Shown: positions 34,478-42,623 of the stretch, piece by piece
Layout of the letters: each line of letters opens with the position of its first letter
How positions within the stretch are numbered: position 1 is the first letter of the stretch
DNA from: Leifsonia shinshuensis
GTDB taxonomy: Bacteria > Actinomycetota > Actinomycetes > Actinomycetales > Microbacteriaceae
DNA: 64,000 nucleotides
Assembly: GCF_022606355.1 (NCBI RefSeq)
Contig: NZ_JAHHZQ010000002.1
Coordinates: 620,001 to 684,000 of the forward strand
Direction: 5' to 3'
The notes under the pieces: model-generated
The model's input: only the letters and a program-made list of their open reading frames with translations
What the model was told of the DNA's origin: nothing
The model's database searches: none
Position numbers and translations under genes: made by a program

Positions 34478-35278
34478 GTGAAGAACACCATCCAGAACAC
34501 CTCCGCACGCAACACCTCCCCCCGCTCTACGTTCGGCGCCCGCCGCCTCGTGATCGGCGCCGCCTCCGTCGTGGCGGCGGGAGCACTCATCGGCGTGGGG
34601 GCTCAGGGAGCCTTCGCGGCGACCGGCGACACCGGTGCGACCGGTTCCGGTTCGGCGTCCGTGTCCGCCTCGACGCCGTCCGACGGCGCGCGCGGTTTCT
34701 CGCTGGCGGGTCAGGCCCACGCGCTGTTCAACGGGCACATCAACGGCTCCAAGGCGCAGCAGCTCGCCAAGCGGATCGTCTCCGACGGCGCCGTCTTCTC
34801 GTTGCTGCCGGACAGTCTGCAGAGCGACCTGAAGACCCTCGCGCACGCGTCGGCCCAGGACCGCATCGCCGACGCGAAGAAGATCGTGTCGACCGCGGTC
34901 TCTGGAGGCTACGGCAGCGCCATCCAGAAGCTCGCGACTCAGCTCAAGGGTGGCGAGCACGGCGTCGATCTGAAGGGTCTCGACCTCCGCGGCCTCCTTC
35001 AGGGTCTGCGCGGTGGCGACCTCCTCGGATCCGGCTCGGCGTCGCAGCTCGGCACGGACGCCGCGGGAGTGGCCTCGGCCGTCGCGGGCGACAGCCAGCT
35101 CGCAGCGAAGCTCCCCGACGCGCTGCGCACCGACCTGTCGCAGCTCGCCTCGGCGCCCGCGGCCGACCGCACCGCCGACGTGCAGCGGATCGCGACCACC
35201 GCGCTCTCGGGCGGCTATGGTTCGCAGCTCCAGCAGGTCGCCGACCAGGTCGAGCAGGCGCTGACCGCAGCACACTGA
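34478..35278 (+). CDS. Secreted protein with two homologous halves
   Basis: 266 residues from GTG 34478. An N-terminal basic stretch and signal segment (cleavage near AFAATG) precede two similar units. Unit one has LPDSLQSDLKTLAHASAQDR and STAVSGGYGS; unit two, starting about 95 residues later, has LPDALRTDLSQLASAPAADR and TTALSGGYGS. The units therefore look like a tandem duplication of a small helical domain. No family recognised and no membrane anchor. It is closed by a 20-bp perfect hairpin. Confidence 0.7.
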   Translation: MKNTIQNTSARNTSPRSTFGARRLVIGAASVVAAGALIGVGAQGAFAATGDTGATGSGSASVSASTPSDGARGFSLAGQAHALFNGHINGSKAQQLAKRIVSDGAVFSLLPDSLQSDLKTLAHASAQDRIADAKKIVSTAVSGGYGSAIQKLATQLKGGEHGVDLKGLDLRGLLQGLRGGDLLGSGSASQLGTDAAGVASAVAGDSQLAAKLPDALRTDLSQLASAPAADRTADVQRIATTALSGGYGSQLQQVADQVEQALTAAH

Positions 35279-35295
35279 CGCCGCACCCCAACCAT

Positions 35296-35353
35296 CGCGT
35301 CCTCACTTCCTCCCGCGACTCGCCGAGCGCGACCGGGAGGAAGTGAGGACGCG
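35296..35353. terminator. Perfect 20-bp hairpin after the secreted duplicated protein
   Basis: CGCGTCCTCACTTCCTCCCG (35296-35315) pairs perfectly with 35334-35353 around an 18-nt loop. It begins 18 nt after the stop at 35278. Unlike a canonical terminator it lacks a T-tract. It is similar in build to the palindromic repeats but has a different sequence. Confidence 0.6.
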
Positions 35354-35431
35354 TTCCCGGGCCGGGGAGGAGGGAGAGGGATCCGTCGCGGGATGGATGC
35401 GGGGACGACCGCGCGGGCGCATGATTCGTGC

Positions 35432-35986
35432 ATGTGGCTCAGGAGGATTATCGTCGCGGTGGCTGCCTACGCGCTCTTCGCGGGCGCACTCGCGACGCTC
35501 TACGTCGTCGTGCAGCAGGACGGCAGACACGCCGTCGAGGACGCGCCACGCGCCCTCCTCTCCGCGGGCGCGACCTCCGCGGGCGCGACCGACGCGAACG
35601 CTGCGAGGTCGAACAACCTCGACCTCGACCACTACCTCGGCACGTTCTGGGTGAGCTACGACGCCGCCGGGAGGCCCACCGCAGGGGACGGCTACCTCGG
35701 GGGGTCGCTCGCCCGGGTGCCGCACGGCGTGCTGCAGACGGCGCAGGCCACGGGTGAGGACGCCGTGAGCTGGCAGCCAGAGCCGGGACTCCGGTTCGCG
35801 ATCGTGGCCCAGCCGCTCGGCGACGGCGTCATCGTCGCCGGAAGGTCCCTCCAGCCGACCGAGCAGCGTGCGAGCCGCACACTGCTCTTCGTCGCGGGCG
35901 CACTCGTCGCCGGTCTCGTGGTCGTCGGCGCCGCGGTCGCCGCCGATGCGCTCGTCGCCCGGCGGCGTTCGTTCAGCGGCGCTTGA
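35432..35986 (+). CDS. Membrane protein with an extracytoplasmic domain
   Basis: 184 residues from ATG 35432 (MWLRRIIVAVAAY). N-terminal helix (about 4-25), an outside domain of about 115 residues resembling the N-terminal sensor region of some histidine kinases (VPHGVLQTAQATGEDAVSW, RFAIVAQPLGDGVIVAGRSL), and a second helix (about 148-172) with a short basic tail. There is no kinase part. Its end overlaps the end of the response-regulator gene on the other strand by 14 nt. Function unknown. Confidence 0.65.
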   Translation: MWLRRIIVAVAAYALFAGALATLYVVVQQDGRHAVEDAPRALLSAGATSAGATDANAARSNNLDLDHYLGTFWVSYDAAGRPTAGDGYLGGSLARVPHGVLQTAQATGEDAVSWQPEPGLRFAIVAQPLGDGVIVAGRSLQPTEQRASRTLLFVAGALVAGLVVVGAAVAADALVARRRSFSGA

Positions 35987-36686
35987 CGCCGTAGCGGTGC
36001 TCCGGCCGTCCGGTCGCGCCGTAGCGGAGCTCCAGTGTGAGCACGTCGCTCTGCTCCAGCTGGGTGAGCGCGCGCTGCGCCGTCGTCCGGCTGATCCCGA
36101 TCGCGCTCGCGACGTCGTTCGCCGACAGGCTTCCGTCGCTGGCCGCGATGGCGTCGTAGACCGACTGCAGGGTCGGTGCGAGTCTGCGCAGCGCGTCCGC
36201 CTGCGCCGGCGTGCCGGGCCGCAGGAGGTCGAAGATCCGGTCGATGTCGTGCTGGGTCGCCTCGGCGGGGAATCCGTTCAGGTCGTCGTACGCCCGCCGG
36301 AACGCCGTCAGCCGTTCGGCGAGCTGCGCGAAGCCGAAAGGCTTGACCAGGTAGTGCAGCGCGCCGAGCTGCACCGCCTGCCGCACGGTCGCGACGTCGT
36401 TGGCGGCGGAGATCACGATCACCGCCGGCGCGGCCGGCTCCGCGAGCAGCTGCCGCACGACCTGGAGGCCGTCGCCGTCCGGAAGGTAGATGTCCATCAG
36501 CACCAGGTCGGGCCGCAGCTCCCCTGCGAGCCGGAGGGCGTCGGCCGCAGTGTGCGCCTGCCCGGCCACCCGGAAGCCCGGGACGGCCTCCACGAACCCG
36601 ACGTGCACCGAGGCGACCCGGTAGTCGTCGTCGACCACGAGCACGGTGAGCGACGGGGAGGCCGTGGCGGCGCCGGTGTCGCTCAT
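35973..36686 (-). CDS. CitB/DcuR-type response regulator
   Basis: 237 residues. Receiver domain with acidic pair DD (19-20), phosphoacceptor Asp 65 in LVLMDIYLPDGDG and the conserved Lys in YLVKPF. The C-terminal DNA-binding domain (about 175-237) has a winged-helix pattern, SANDVASAIGISRTTAQRALTQLE, as in CitB/DcuR. The ATG overlaps the kinase stop by 4 nt, so it is co-transcribed with the kinase gene. Likely target: the divergent ABC importer. Confidence 0.9.
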   Translation of the reverse strand: MSDTGAATASPSLTVLVVDDDYRVASVHVGFVEAVPGFRVAGQAHTAADALRLAGELRPDLVLMDIYLPDGDGLQVVRQLLAEPAAPAVIVISAANDVATVRQAVQLGALHYLVKPFGFAQLAERLTAFRRAYDDLNGFPAEATQHDIDRIFDLLRPGTPAQADALRRLAPTLQSVYDAIAASDGSLSANDVASAIGISRTTAQRALTQLEQSDVLTLELRYGATGRPEHRYGVKRR

Positions 36687-38323
36687 CGTGCGCCTCCGGT
36701 CGACCCTGCGCCGGCACGTGCCGCTCCGGAGGCCGTCGCCGTCGTCGCCCGCGGCAGCACCACCGTGAACACCGCGCCGGGCCCGCCCGACACGGTCACG
36801 CTCCCGCCCAGCTTGGTCGCTGTCGAGTGCACGAGCGACAGCCCGAGTCCGCTGTGCCGCACGAGGGAGCCGCGTTTGGTCGAGTAGCCGCTCTCGAAGA
36901 TCCGGGGCAGCTCGGCGCTCGGGACGCCCGGTCCGGTGTCGGCGACGCGCACCGTGACCGACTCGCGCGTCTCGACGACGCTCACGACCGTCCGCCGCGG
37001 AGCCGGTGCGCCGGCGAGCGCGTCGAAGGCGTTGTCGATCAGATTGCCCAGCACCGTGGTCAGCGCCTGCACGCGCTCGGGCGCCTCCCCGAGATCCGTG
37101 TCCGGCGCGATCACCAGGTCGATGCCGCGCTCGTTGGCCTCGGCCGCCTTGCCCAGCAGCAGGCCGACGATCATCGGCGACCCGATATGCGACCGCAGGG
37201 TGGCATCCAGGTCGGCCGTGGTGCCGCGGATCTCGTTGAGGTACTCCAGCGCCTCCTGCGTCCTGCCCAGCTCGAGCAGGCCGGAGACGGCGTGCATGCG
37301 GTTGGAGAACTCGTGCTGCTGGGCGCGGATGGACTCGCTGAAGCTGCGCTCGCCGTCGAGCTCTCGGGTGAGGCCGGTGAGCTCGGTGCGGTCCTGGAGG
37401 GTGAACACGGCGCCGTGCTGGCGGCCGCCGATGGTGACGGGCATCCGGTTGATGACCAGGATGTGGTCGTCGGTGAGGGCGATGGCGTCCTTGACCTCGG
37501 TCGTGCCGGTCAGGGTGTCGCGGATCGGGCCGGCGACGAGCACGTCCTTCAGCAGCCGGCCCCGCGCGCCTTCCGGCAGTCGCAGCAGCCGCTGGGCCTC
37601 GTCGTTGACGACCGTGATGCGGCCGGCCGGGTCGATCGCGATGACGCCCTCCCTGATGCCGTGCAGGGTGGCCTCCCGCTCCTGCAGCAGCCGGGCGATC
37701 TCGTCGAGCTCGAGCCCGAACGTGCGGCGCTTCAGGAGGCTCGCGAGCGCGAACGACGCGAGCGCGCCGATCGCGAGCGCGAGCACGAACCAGGCGCCGT
37801 AGGCGGGGAGCTCGGACAGCAGCTCGCTCGCGACCGAGCTCTCGCGGATGCCGACCGACACCTCCCCGACGATGCGGTCGGAGTCCGCGGCGAAGAGCGG
37901 GACGCGTGCGTTGGCGTTGAGGCCGGTCGCGCCCTGGTCGGTGCCCAGGTGCACCTTGCCGTCGGCCGCGACCAGCGGCTCCTCCACCTTCTTGCCGATC
38001 AGCGCAGCGTCGGGGTGCGAGTGGCGCACGCGGTTCGAGTCGATCACGACGACGTAGGCGGCGCCCGTGCGGTTCGCGGTCTGCGTGGCGAGCTCCTGGA
38101 CCGTGGCGGCGCAGCCGGTGCCGCCGCTCGTCATGCAGTTCTGGATGTCGGGGATGCCGGCGAACGTCTGGGCGATCGCGGCGGCGCGCGCCTGGTAGTC
38201 GGCGTCGAGGTTGGCGCGGGCGGTCTGGGCGAGGAGCAGGAAGCCGATCAGCATCGAGGCGGCCAGGATCGCCAGCTGAGCCAGCAGTATCTGGCTCGAA
38301 AGTCGTCTGATCCGTCGTCGCAT
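36683..38323 (-). CDS. CitA/DcuS-type sensor histidine kinase
   Basis: 546 residues from ATG 38323. First membrane helix (about 10-32), a periplasmic PAS-like sensor with RVRHSHPDAALIGKKV (a pattern shared with citrate/dicarboxylate sensors), a second helix (about 178-200), a cytoplasmic PAS domain (REGVIAIDPAGRITVVNDEA), an H-box QQHEFSNRMHAVSGLLELG, N-box NLIDNAFDAL and G-box DTGPGVP. A carboxylate or related anion is the likely ligand, by family. Directly followed by its response regulator. Confidence 0.9.
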   Translation of the reverse strand: MRRRIRRLSSQILLAQLAILAASMLIGFLLLAQTARANLDADYQARAAAIAQTFAGIPDIQNCMTSGGTGCAATVQELATQTANRTGAAYVVVIDSNRVRHSHPDAALIGKKVEEPLVAADGKVHLGTDQGATGLNANARVPLFAADSDRIVGEVSVGIRESSVASELLSELPAYGAWFVLALAIGALASFALASLLKRRTFGLELDEIARLLQEREATLHGIREGVIAIDPAGRITVVNDEAQRLLRLPEGARGRLLKDVLVAGPIRDTLTGTTEVKDAIALTDDHILVINRMPVTIGGRQHGAVFTLQDRTELTGLTRELDGERSFSESIRAQQHEFSNRMHAVSGLLELGRTQEALEYLNEIRGTTADLDATLRSHIGSPMIVGLLLGKAAEANERGIDLVIAPDTDLGEAPERVQALTTVLGNLIDNAFDALAGAPAPRRTVVSVVETRESVTVRVADTGPGVPSAELPRIFESGYSTKRGSLVRHSGLGLSLVHSTATKLGGSVTVSGGPGAVFTVVLPRATTATASGAARAGAGSTGGAR

Positions 38324-38519
38324 CACCCGAGATTGTGTCATCTCCGGCTGGTGACCGCATGCGCGCAGAACGCCCAAAAGCTGCGACAACGCACACAACC
38401 GGACGAATCGCCCTCAAGCGAGACAGCCGCCCTGCGCTCGGCGAGCATCGGTCTTCAACGGGCGCCGGACGACGAACGACCGCCGCCCCGCAACGCCAGA
38501 GACAGAGAGGTCTTGACTC
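38324..38519. promoter_or_regulatory. Divergent control region between the sensor kinase and ABC importer genes
   Basis: 196 bp between divergent starts. It should contain promoters for both units and binding sites for the CitB-type regulator. ACAACGCACACAAC (about 38390-38403) is a direct repeat of an ACAAC-like half-site. I could not define -10/-35 boxes with confidence. Confidence 0.4.
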
Positions 38520-39377
38520 ATGGGTGAACACCGACCCCGCAGCGCCCCCGGCGCCGCCACCGCGGCGGACGAGGCGGCGCGCATCGACATCGTCGGGTTG
38601 ACGAAACGCTTCCTGACGCCGAAAGGCGACACCTTCACCGCGATCCGCGACGTGACGCTCACGGTCGAGCCCGGCCAGTTCTGCGCCATCGTCGGCCCGA
38701 CCGGCTGCGGCAAGTCGACGACGCTGGCGCAGGTCTCCGGCCTCGAGCGGCCGAGCGCCGGCTCCGTCAGCGTCGGCGGCCGCATCGTCGACGGGATCAC
38801 GAGCGGCGTGAGCTACATGTTCCAGGCGGATTCGCTGTTCCCGTGGAAGACGGTGCTCGCCAACGTGATGATCGGCCCGATCCTCCTCGGCACGCCCAAG
38901 AAGGAGGCCACCGCCCTTGCGCTCGACTGGCTGCGTCGCGTCGGGCTCGCCGGCTTCGAGGACCGGTACCCGCACCAGCTGTCGGGCGGCATGCGCAAGC
39001 GCGTCGCGATGGCGGCGGCGCTCATCAACAACCCGCGCATCCTGCTGATGGACGAGCCCTTCGGTGCGCTCGACGTGCAGACCAAGGCGATCATGCAGAC
39101 CGAGCTGCTGACGCTGTGGGAGGAGCTGCGGCCCTCCGTGCTCTTCATCACCCACGACCTCGACGAGGCCGTGGCCCTCTCCGACCGCGTGGTGATCATG
39201 ACCAGCAGCCCTGGCACGGTCAAGGACGTCTTCGACATCGACCTCCCCCGGCCGCGCGGCGACGTGCAGGAGATCAGGCACGAGCAGCGGTTCATCGAAA
39301 TCCAGGGGCGCATCTGGGAGTCGCTCCGCGACGAAGTGACCAGGGCGTACGAGCAGACGGCAGGAGCGGCGGCGTGA
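38520..39377 (+). CDS. NitT/TauT-type ABC transporter ATP-binding protein
   Basis: 285 residues. Walker A GPTGCGKST (59-67), FQADSLFPWKTV, signature LSGGMRKRVAMAAAL, Walker B LLMDEPFGALD and the switch His in ITHDLDEAVALSDR. The FPWKTV Q-loop region is typical of the nitrate/sulfonate/bicarbonate/taurine group. It energises the importer encoded with the next two genes; the permease start overlaps its stop by 4 nt. Confidence 0.93.
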   Translation: MGEHRPRSAPGAATAADEAARIDIVGLTKRFLTPKGDTFTAIRDVTLTVEPGQFCAIVGPTGCGKSTTLAQVSGLERPSAGSVSVGGRIVDGITSGVSYMFQADSLFPWKTVLANVMIGPILLGTPKKEATALALDWLRRVGLAGFEDRYPHQLSGGMRKRVAMAAALINNPRILLMDEPFGALDVQTKAIMQTELLTLWEELRPSVLFITHDLDEAVALSDRVVIMTSSPGTVKDVFDIDLPRPRGDVQEIRHEQRFIEIQGRIWESLRDEVTRAYEQTAGAAA

Positions 39378-40255
39378 CCACCATGACCATTGCAGAGAAC
39401 CTCACCCCCAACACCGCGGAGCGGGAGATCGAGCTCAAGGCCTCCGCCCGGCGCACACACCGTCGCCGCACCGCCTGGGTGTGGACGGGTCGCGTGGCCG
39501 TCGCGGTCGTCGTGCTCGGCGGCTGGCAGTGGTTCACCGCGGTCGGCTGGGTCGACAAGTTCTTCTACGGCCAGCCGTCCGGCATCTGGGACAGCCTGGT
39601 GCACCTGTTCACGCAGGGCACCGCGTTCGGGACCATCTGGGAGAACCTGTGGATCACCGTCCAGGAGGCCTTCCTCGGCTTCCTGCTCGGCACCGCGCTG
39701 GGCGTCGTCTTCGGCATCCTGCTCGGCTCCAACCGGTACCTCGCGTCGGTGTTCGGCCCGTACATCAAGGTCGTCAACTCCATCCCGCGCATCGTGCTCG
39801 GCTCCATCTTCATCGTCGCCTTCGGCCTCGGTGTCTTCCCGAAGGTCCTGCTGGCGGCCGTGCTGGTCTTCTTCGTCGTCTTCTTCAACGCCTTCCAGGG
39901 CGTGCGGGAGGTCGACCAGAACCTGATCGCGAACGTGCGCGTGCTCGGCGCGTCGCCGTTCCAGGTCGCGCGGCACGTGACCATCCCTTCGGCGATGACG
40001 TGGATCATCGCGAGCCTCCACACGGCGTTCGGCTTCGCGATCATCGGCGCGCTGGTCGCCGAGGTGCTCGGCGCCCAGCACGGTGTCGGCCTGATCATCA
40101 GCCAGGCGCAGGGCAACTTCGACCCGAACACGGTCTTCGCCTGCATGGTGATCGTCGCCGTGGTCACGCTCGTGGCGGAGTACCTGATCACCCTCCTCGA
40201 GAAGTCCCTCCTCAAGTGGCGTCCGCCGAGCCGCTCCGAGGCCCAGGCGATCTAG
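39374..40255 (+). CDS. NitT/TauT-type ABC transporter permease
   Basis: 293 residues from GTG 39374 (GTGA overlap with the ATPase stop). A cytoplasmic N-terminus, six helices and the conserved coupling loop VRVLGASPFQVARHVTIPSAMTWII followed by the helix VLGAQHGVGLIISQAQGNFD. SsuC/TauC-like. Acts with the adjoining ATPase and binding lipoprotein. Confidence 0.92.
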   Translation: MTTMTIAENLTPNTAEREIELKASARRTHRRRTAWVWTGRVAVAVVVLGGWQWFTAVGWVDKFFYGQPSGIWDSLVHLFTQGTAFGTIWENLWITVQEAFLGFLLGTALGVVFGILLGSNRYLASVFGPYIKVVNSIPRIVLGSIFIVAFGLGVFPKVLLAAVLVFFVVFFNAFQGVREVDQNLIANVRVLGASPFQVARHVTIPSAMTWIIASLHTAFGFAIIGALVAEVLGAQHGVGLIISQAQGNFDPNTVFACMVIVAVVTLVAEYLITLLEKSLLKWRPPSRSEAQAI

Positions 40256-40327
40256 GCGGATCTCCCGCCACCCAGTCCTGCAATGAAGCAGAGCCGGCCC
40301 GGCCGGCACGATGAAAGGAACACATCC

Positions 40328-41422
40328 ATGAAGAAGCGCAGCATCGCAGCCATCGCGGCAGCGGGCGTCGTGGCCCTCGGCCTGGCGGCCTGCAGCGGCG
40401 GTGGAGGCGGCACGGCGGCAGCCGGAGGCAGCAGCTCCGGCCCGCTGCCCACCGTCAAGATGATGGTCGGTGGCATCGACAAGCAGATCTATCTCCCGTA
40501 CCAGCTCGCCCAGAGCCTCGGCTATTACAAGAAGTACGGCATCAACATGGAGCTGTCGACCGAGCAGAACGGCGGTGTCGGTGCGGAGGACGCCATGGCC
40601 TCCGGTCAGGTCGACCTCGCGGGCGCCTGGTACATCCACACCGTCGACTTCCAGTCCAAGGGCAAGGACGTCGTCAACCTCGTCCAGCTGTCCGGGGCTC
40701 CCGGGGAGCGCGTCATGTGCAGCCCGAAGAGCGGCGTCAGCTCGGCGGCGGACTTCAAGGGCAAGAACATGGGCGTCACCGACCTCGGGTCGGGCACCGA
40801 CGAGCTCACCCAGTTCCTGGCCGCCAAGGCGGGTGTGGACAAGAAGCAGTACAACACCATCGCCGTGCACGCCGGCTCCACTGCGATCGCTGCGATCCAG
40901 CGTGGGAGCGCGGACTGCGTCATGACGACCCAGCCGACCGTCGGCGCGCTCACCTCGCAGAAGCTCGCCGTCTCGGCCGTCGACATGGCGACCACCAAGG
41001 GCGCGACCAAGGCGCTGGGAGGCGCGTGGCCGGCAGCGGGTCTGCTCGCGCAGGCCAGCTGGGTGAAGACCCACGGCGACGAGGCCCAGAAGGTCGTCGA
41101 CGCCCTCGTCGCGACCATGCACTGGATCGCGAGCCACTCGGCCGCCGACATCGCGAACAAGCTGCCGCAGGACTTCGTGCAGAACAGCACGATCACCAAG
41201 CAGCAGTACATCGACGGGCTGACGACCGACAAGGGACAGTTCCTGCCCGACGGCATCATGCCCGCCGGTGGCCCGAAGGTCATCTTCGACATGGAGAAGA
41301 CCATCGGCGTCGACACCTCGAAGGTGAAGATCTCCGACACCTTCACGAACAAGTACGCCGACGCGGCGAACAAGCTGGAGGGCTTCAAGACCACCACGAC
41401 GCCCGCCGGGGCGGACGGCTGA
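40328..41422 (+). CDS. NitT/TauT-type substrate-binding lipoprotein
   Basis: 364 residues from ATG 40328, AAAGGA upstream. Lipobox LAAC (mature N-terminus Cys), Gly/Ser linker, then an SsuA/NMT1-like binding fold: QIYLPYQLAQSLGYYKKYGI, MASGQVDLAGAWYIHTVDF and AIQRGSADCVMTTQP. The ligand could be an organic anion or a pyrimidine-like compound; the neighbouring citrate-type sensor favours an anion (inference). Closed by a clear terminator. Confidence 0.9.
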   Translation: MKKRSIAAIAAAGVVALGLAACSGGGGGTAAAGGSSSGPLPTVKMMVGGIDKQIYLPYQLAQSLGYYKKYGINMELSTEQNGGVGAEDAMASGQVDLAGAWYIHTVDFQSKGKDVVNLVQLSGAPGERVMCSPKSGVSSAADFKGKNMGVTDLGSGTDELTQFLAAKAGVDKKQYNTIAVHAGSTAIAAIQRGSADCVMTTQPTVGALTSQKLAVSAVDMATTKGATKALGGAWPAAGLLAQASWVKTHGDEAQKVVDALVATMHWIASHSAADIANKLPQDFVQNSTITKQQYIDGLTTDKGQFLPDGIMPAGGPKVIFDMEKTIGVDTSKVKISDTFTNKYADAANKLEGFKTTTTPAGADG

Positions 41423-41452
41423 TCCCGCTCCCGCCCGCTCGGTGAAACACCA

Positions 41453-41497
41453 GCCCGCCCGGTGCGTCCAGCCATCCAGCGCACCGGGCGGGCTTTC
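41453..41497 (+). terminator. Rho-independent terminator of the ABC importer operon
   Basis: GCCCGCCCGGTGCG (41453-41466) pairs perfectly with CGCACCGGGCGGGC (41480-41493), a 14-bp stem with a 13-nt loop, immediately followed by TTTCG. Confidence 0.8.
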
Positions 41498-41514
41498 GCG
41501 CGCCTGCGGCTCGC

Positions 41515-41571
41515 CGAGGGGCACGCAAGCGCCCCTATCCGCGCGTTTTGGGGGCGTCTACGTGCCCTTCG
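41515..41571. repeat. Palindromic repeat, copy B3
   Basis: Left arm 41515-41535 (CGAGGGGCACGCAAGCGCCCC), right arm 41550-41571 (ends ACGTGCCCTTCG), loop containing GTTTT. A few mismatches. It ends 1 nt before the stop triplet of the methyltransferase gene. Confidence 0.8.
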
Positions 41572-41572
41572 A

Positions 41573-42223
41573 TCATCCCGTCAGCTTGGTCGCGCGGATG
41601 CGCTCCACAGCCCCGGAGCGCAGGCGCTCGTGCTCGACCACCTTCAGTCCGGCGGCCTCGACCTCGCCGCGGTGGCGGCGCGTCAGGTGCTCGCCTTGTA
41701 GCGGGATGGTGAACCGTTCAATCACCCACTGCCCCGCGTAGACGAGCGCGCGGTCGCTGCGCGTGTGATCGACGAGGACGACAGAGCCGCCCGGACGCAC
41801 CACTCGCGCCATCTCGGAGAGGGCTCTGCCCGGGCGCGGGATGGAGCACAGCGCCAGTGCGCAGACGACCGTGTCGAACTCTCCGTTGCCGAAGGGCAGC
41901 GCCTCGGCATCGCCCTCGCGCAGTTCAGCGGGGATTCCGGCGCCGTCTGCCCTCGCCCGGGCGATCGCCAGCATCTCCGGGCTCAGGTCGATGCCGACCA
42001 ACATGGTCCCCCGCGGATAGTACGGGAGGCTGCGCCCGGTGCCGACCGCGACCTCCAGAACCCGCCCGTGTGCACGCGCGCCCATCCACTCGCGACTGCC
42101 CTCGAGCATGGTCCGCTCCGCTCGCTCGACCTTGCCGTCGTAGCTCGCGGCCTGCCGCCGCCACGCGCGCTGCTGGCGGCGGGTCTCCTTGTCGGAGTCG
42201 GTGGTCGGGGTCGCGTCGGTCAC
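41573..42223 (-). CDS. Class I SAM-dependent methyltransferase
   Basis: 216 residues from GTG 42223. SAM-binding motif I VLEVAVGTGRSLPYYP, acidic end of strand 2 GIDLSPEMLAIAR, and FDTVVCALALCSIPRPGRAL, then VVRPGGSVVLVDH. Similar to UbiE/PmtA-type small-molecule methyltransferases. The substrate is unknown. The upstream region is shared with the peptide cassette promoter on the other strand. Confidence 0.85.
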   Translation of the reverse strand: MTDATPTTDSDKETRRQQRAWRRQAASYDGKVERAERTMLEGSREWMGARAHGRVLEVAVGTGRSLPYYPRGTMLVGIDLSPEMLAIARARADGAGIPAELREGDAEALPFGNGEFDTVVCALALCSIPRPGRALSEMARVVRPGGSVVLVDHTRSDRALVYAGQWVIERFTIPLQGEHLTRRHRGEVEAAGLKVVEHERLRSGAVERIRATKLTG

Positions 42224-42260
42224 GCGGCCATTCTGGCGCAGGGGTGGTCGCGGGGGAAGG

Positions 42261-42310
42261 GAGAAAATGCAAGTAAAATTGTAAATGCTAGATTGCTCTC
42301 TACGAGTTAA
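42261..42310 (+). promoter_or_regulatory. AT-rich leader and candidate promoter of the peptide cassette
   Basis: A stretch markedly richer in A/T than the rest of the window. AAATGC occurs twice (42265-42270, 42283-42288), TAAAAT is at 42274-42279, and TGCTAGATT (42286-42294) could be an extended -10. The base composition itself suggests a regulated or acquired promoter. Confidence 0.4.
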
Positions 42311-42335
42311 GCCATTCGCGAAGGAGAGAATGATC

Positions 42336-42620
42336 ATGTCCATTCGTAAGCTGCTTGCCGGCAGCACCGCCGCCGCCGCGTTGCTGATCGGCGCTGCCGT
42401 CGACACGACCGGAGCGCCGGAAGTCGCGGCCGTCGAGTGCGTTCAGAACGTGAGCAAGTGGCAGGCCTACAACAAATGCGCCGGTGTTCCGGCACGCCAC
42501 TGGGATGCGATCAAGAACAGCACCCCGAAGTACGGCAACTGGGCGAAAGCAGGAAACTGGTCGGTCCAGGCCGCATGCTGGCCCAACGTCGTCTCGTACG
42601 GCTATTCGCTGGCAGCGTAG
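42336..42620 (+). CDS. Small secreted Trp/Cys-rich peptide, possible bacteriocin or signal precursor
   Basis: 94 residues from ATG 42336, chosen because AAGGAGAG lies at a good distance; ATG 42330 is too close to it. Signal peptide MSIRKLLAGSTAAAALLIGA, with the mature part probably beginning around residue 33. The mature part has three Cys (35, 48, 81) and five Trp (42, 56, 69, 75, 82), and motifs KYGNWAKAGNW and CWPNVVSYGYSLAA. Small size, secretion, aromatic/Cys content and a dedicated ABC system downstream are like class II or lactococcin-972-type bacteriocin loci, but I do not see the lactococcin-972 pattern. It may instead be a structural or signalling peptide. Confidence 0.65.
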   Translation: MSIRKLLAGSTAAAALLIGAAVDTTGAPEVAAVECVQNVSKWQAYNKCAGVPARHWDAIKNSTPKYGNWAKAGNWSVQAACWPNVVSYGYSLAA

Positions 42621-42623
42621 GCC

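Noticed and set aside
35973-39281. A very long minus-strand open frame (over 1000 codons) running under the two-component system and ABC genes
   Set aside because: Its first part runs antisense to the ABC ATPase gene and its middle is an out-of-frame reading of the histidine kinase gene. Only the last 237 codons are real, as the response regulator. Long antisense frames are expected at this G+C content.
42336-42620. Lactococcin-972 family assignment for the small secreted peptide
   Set aside because: Size and neighbours fit, but the conserved W-G and S-Y-H type pattern of that family is not visible, so the family name was not used.
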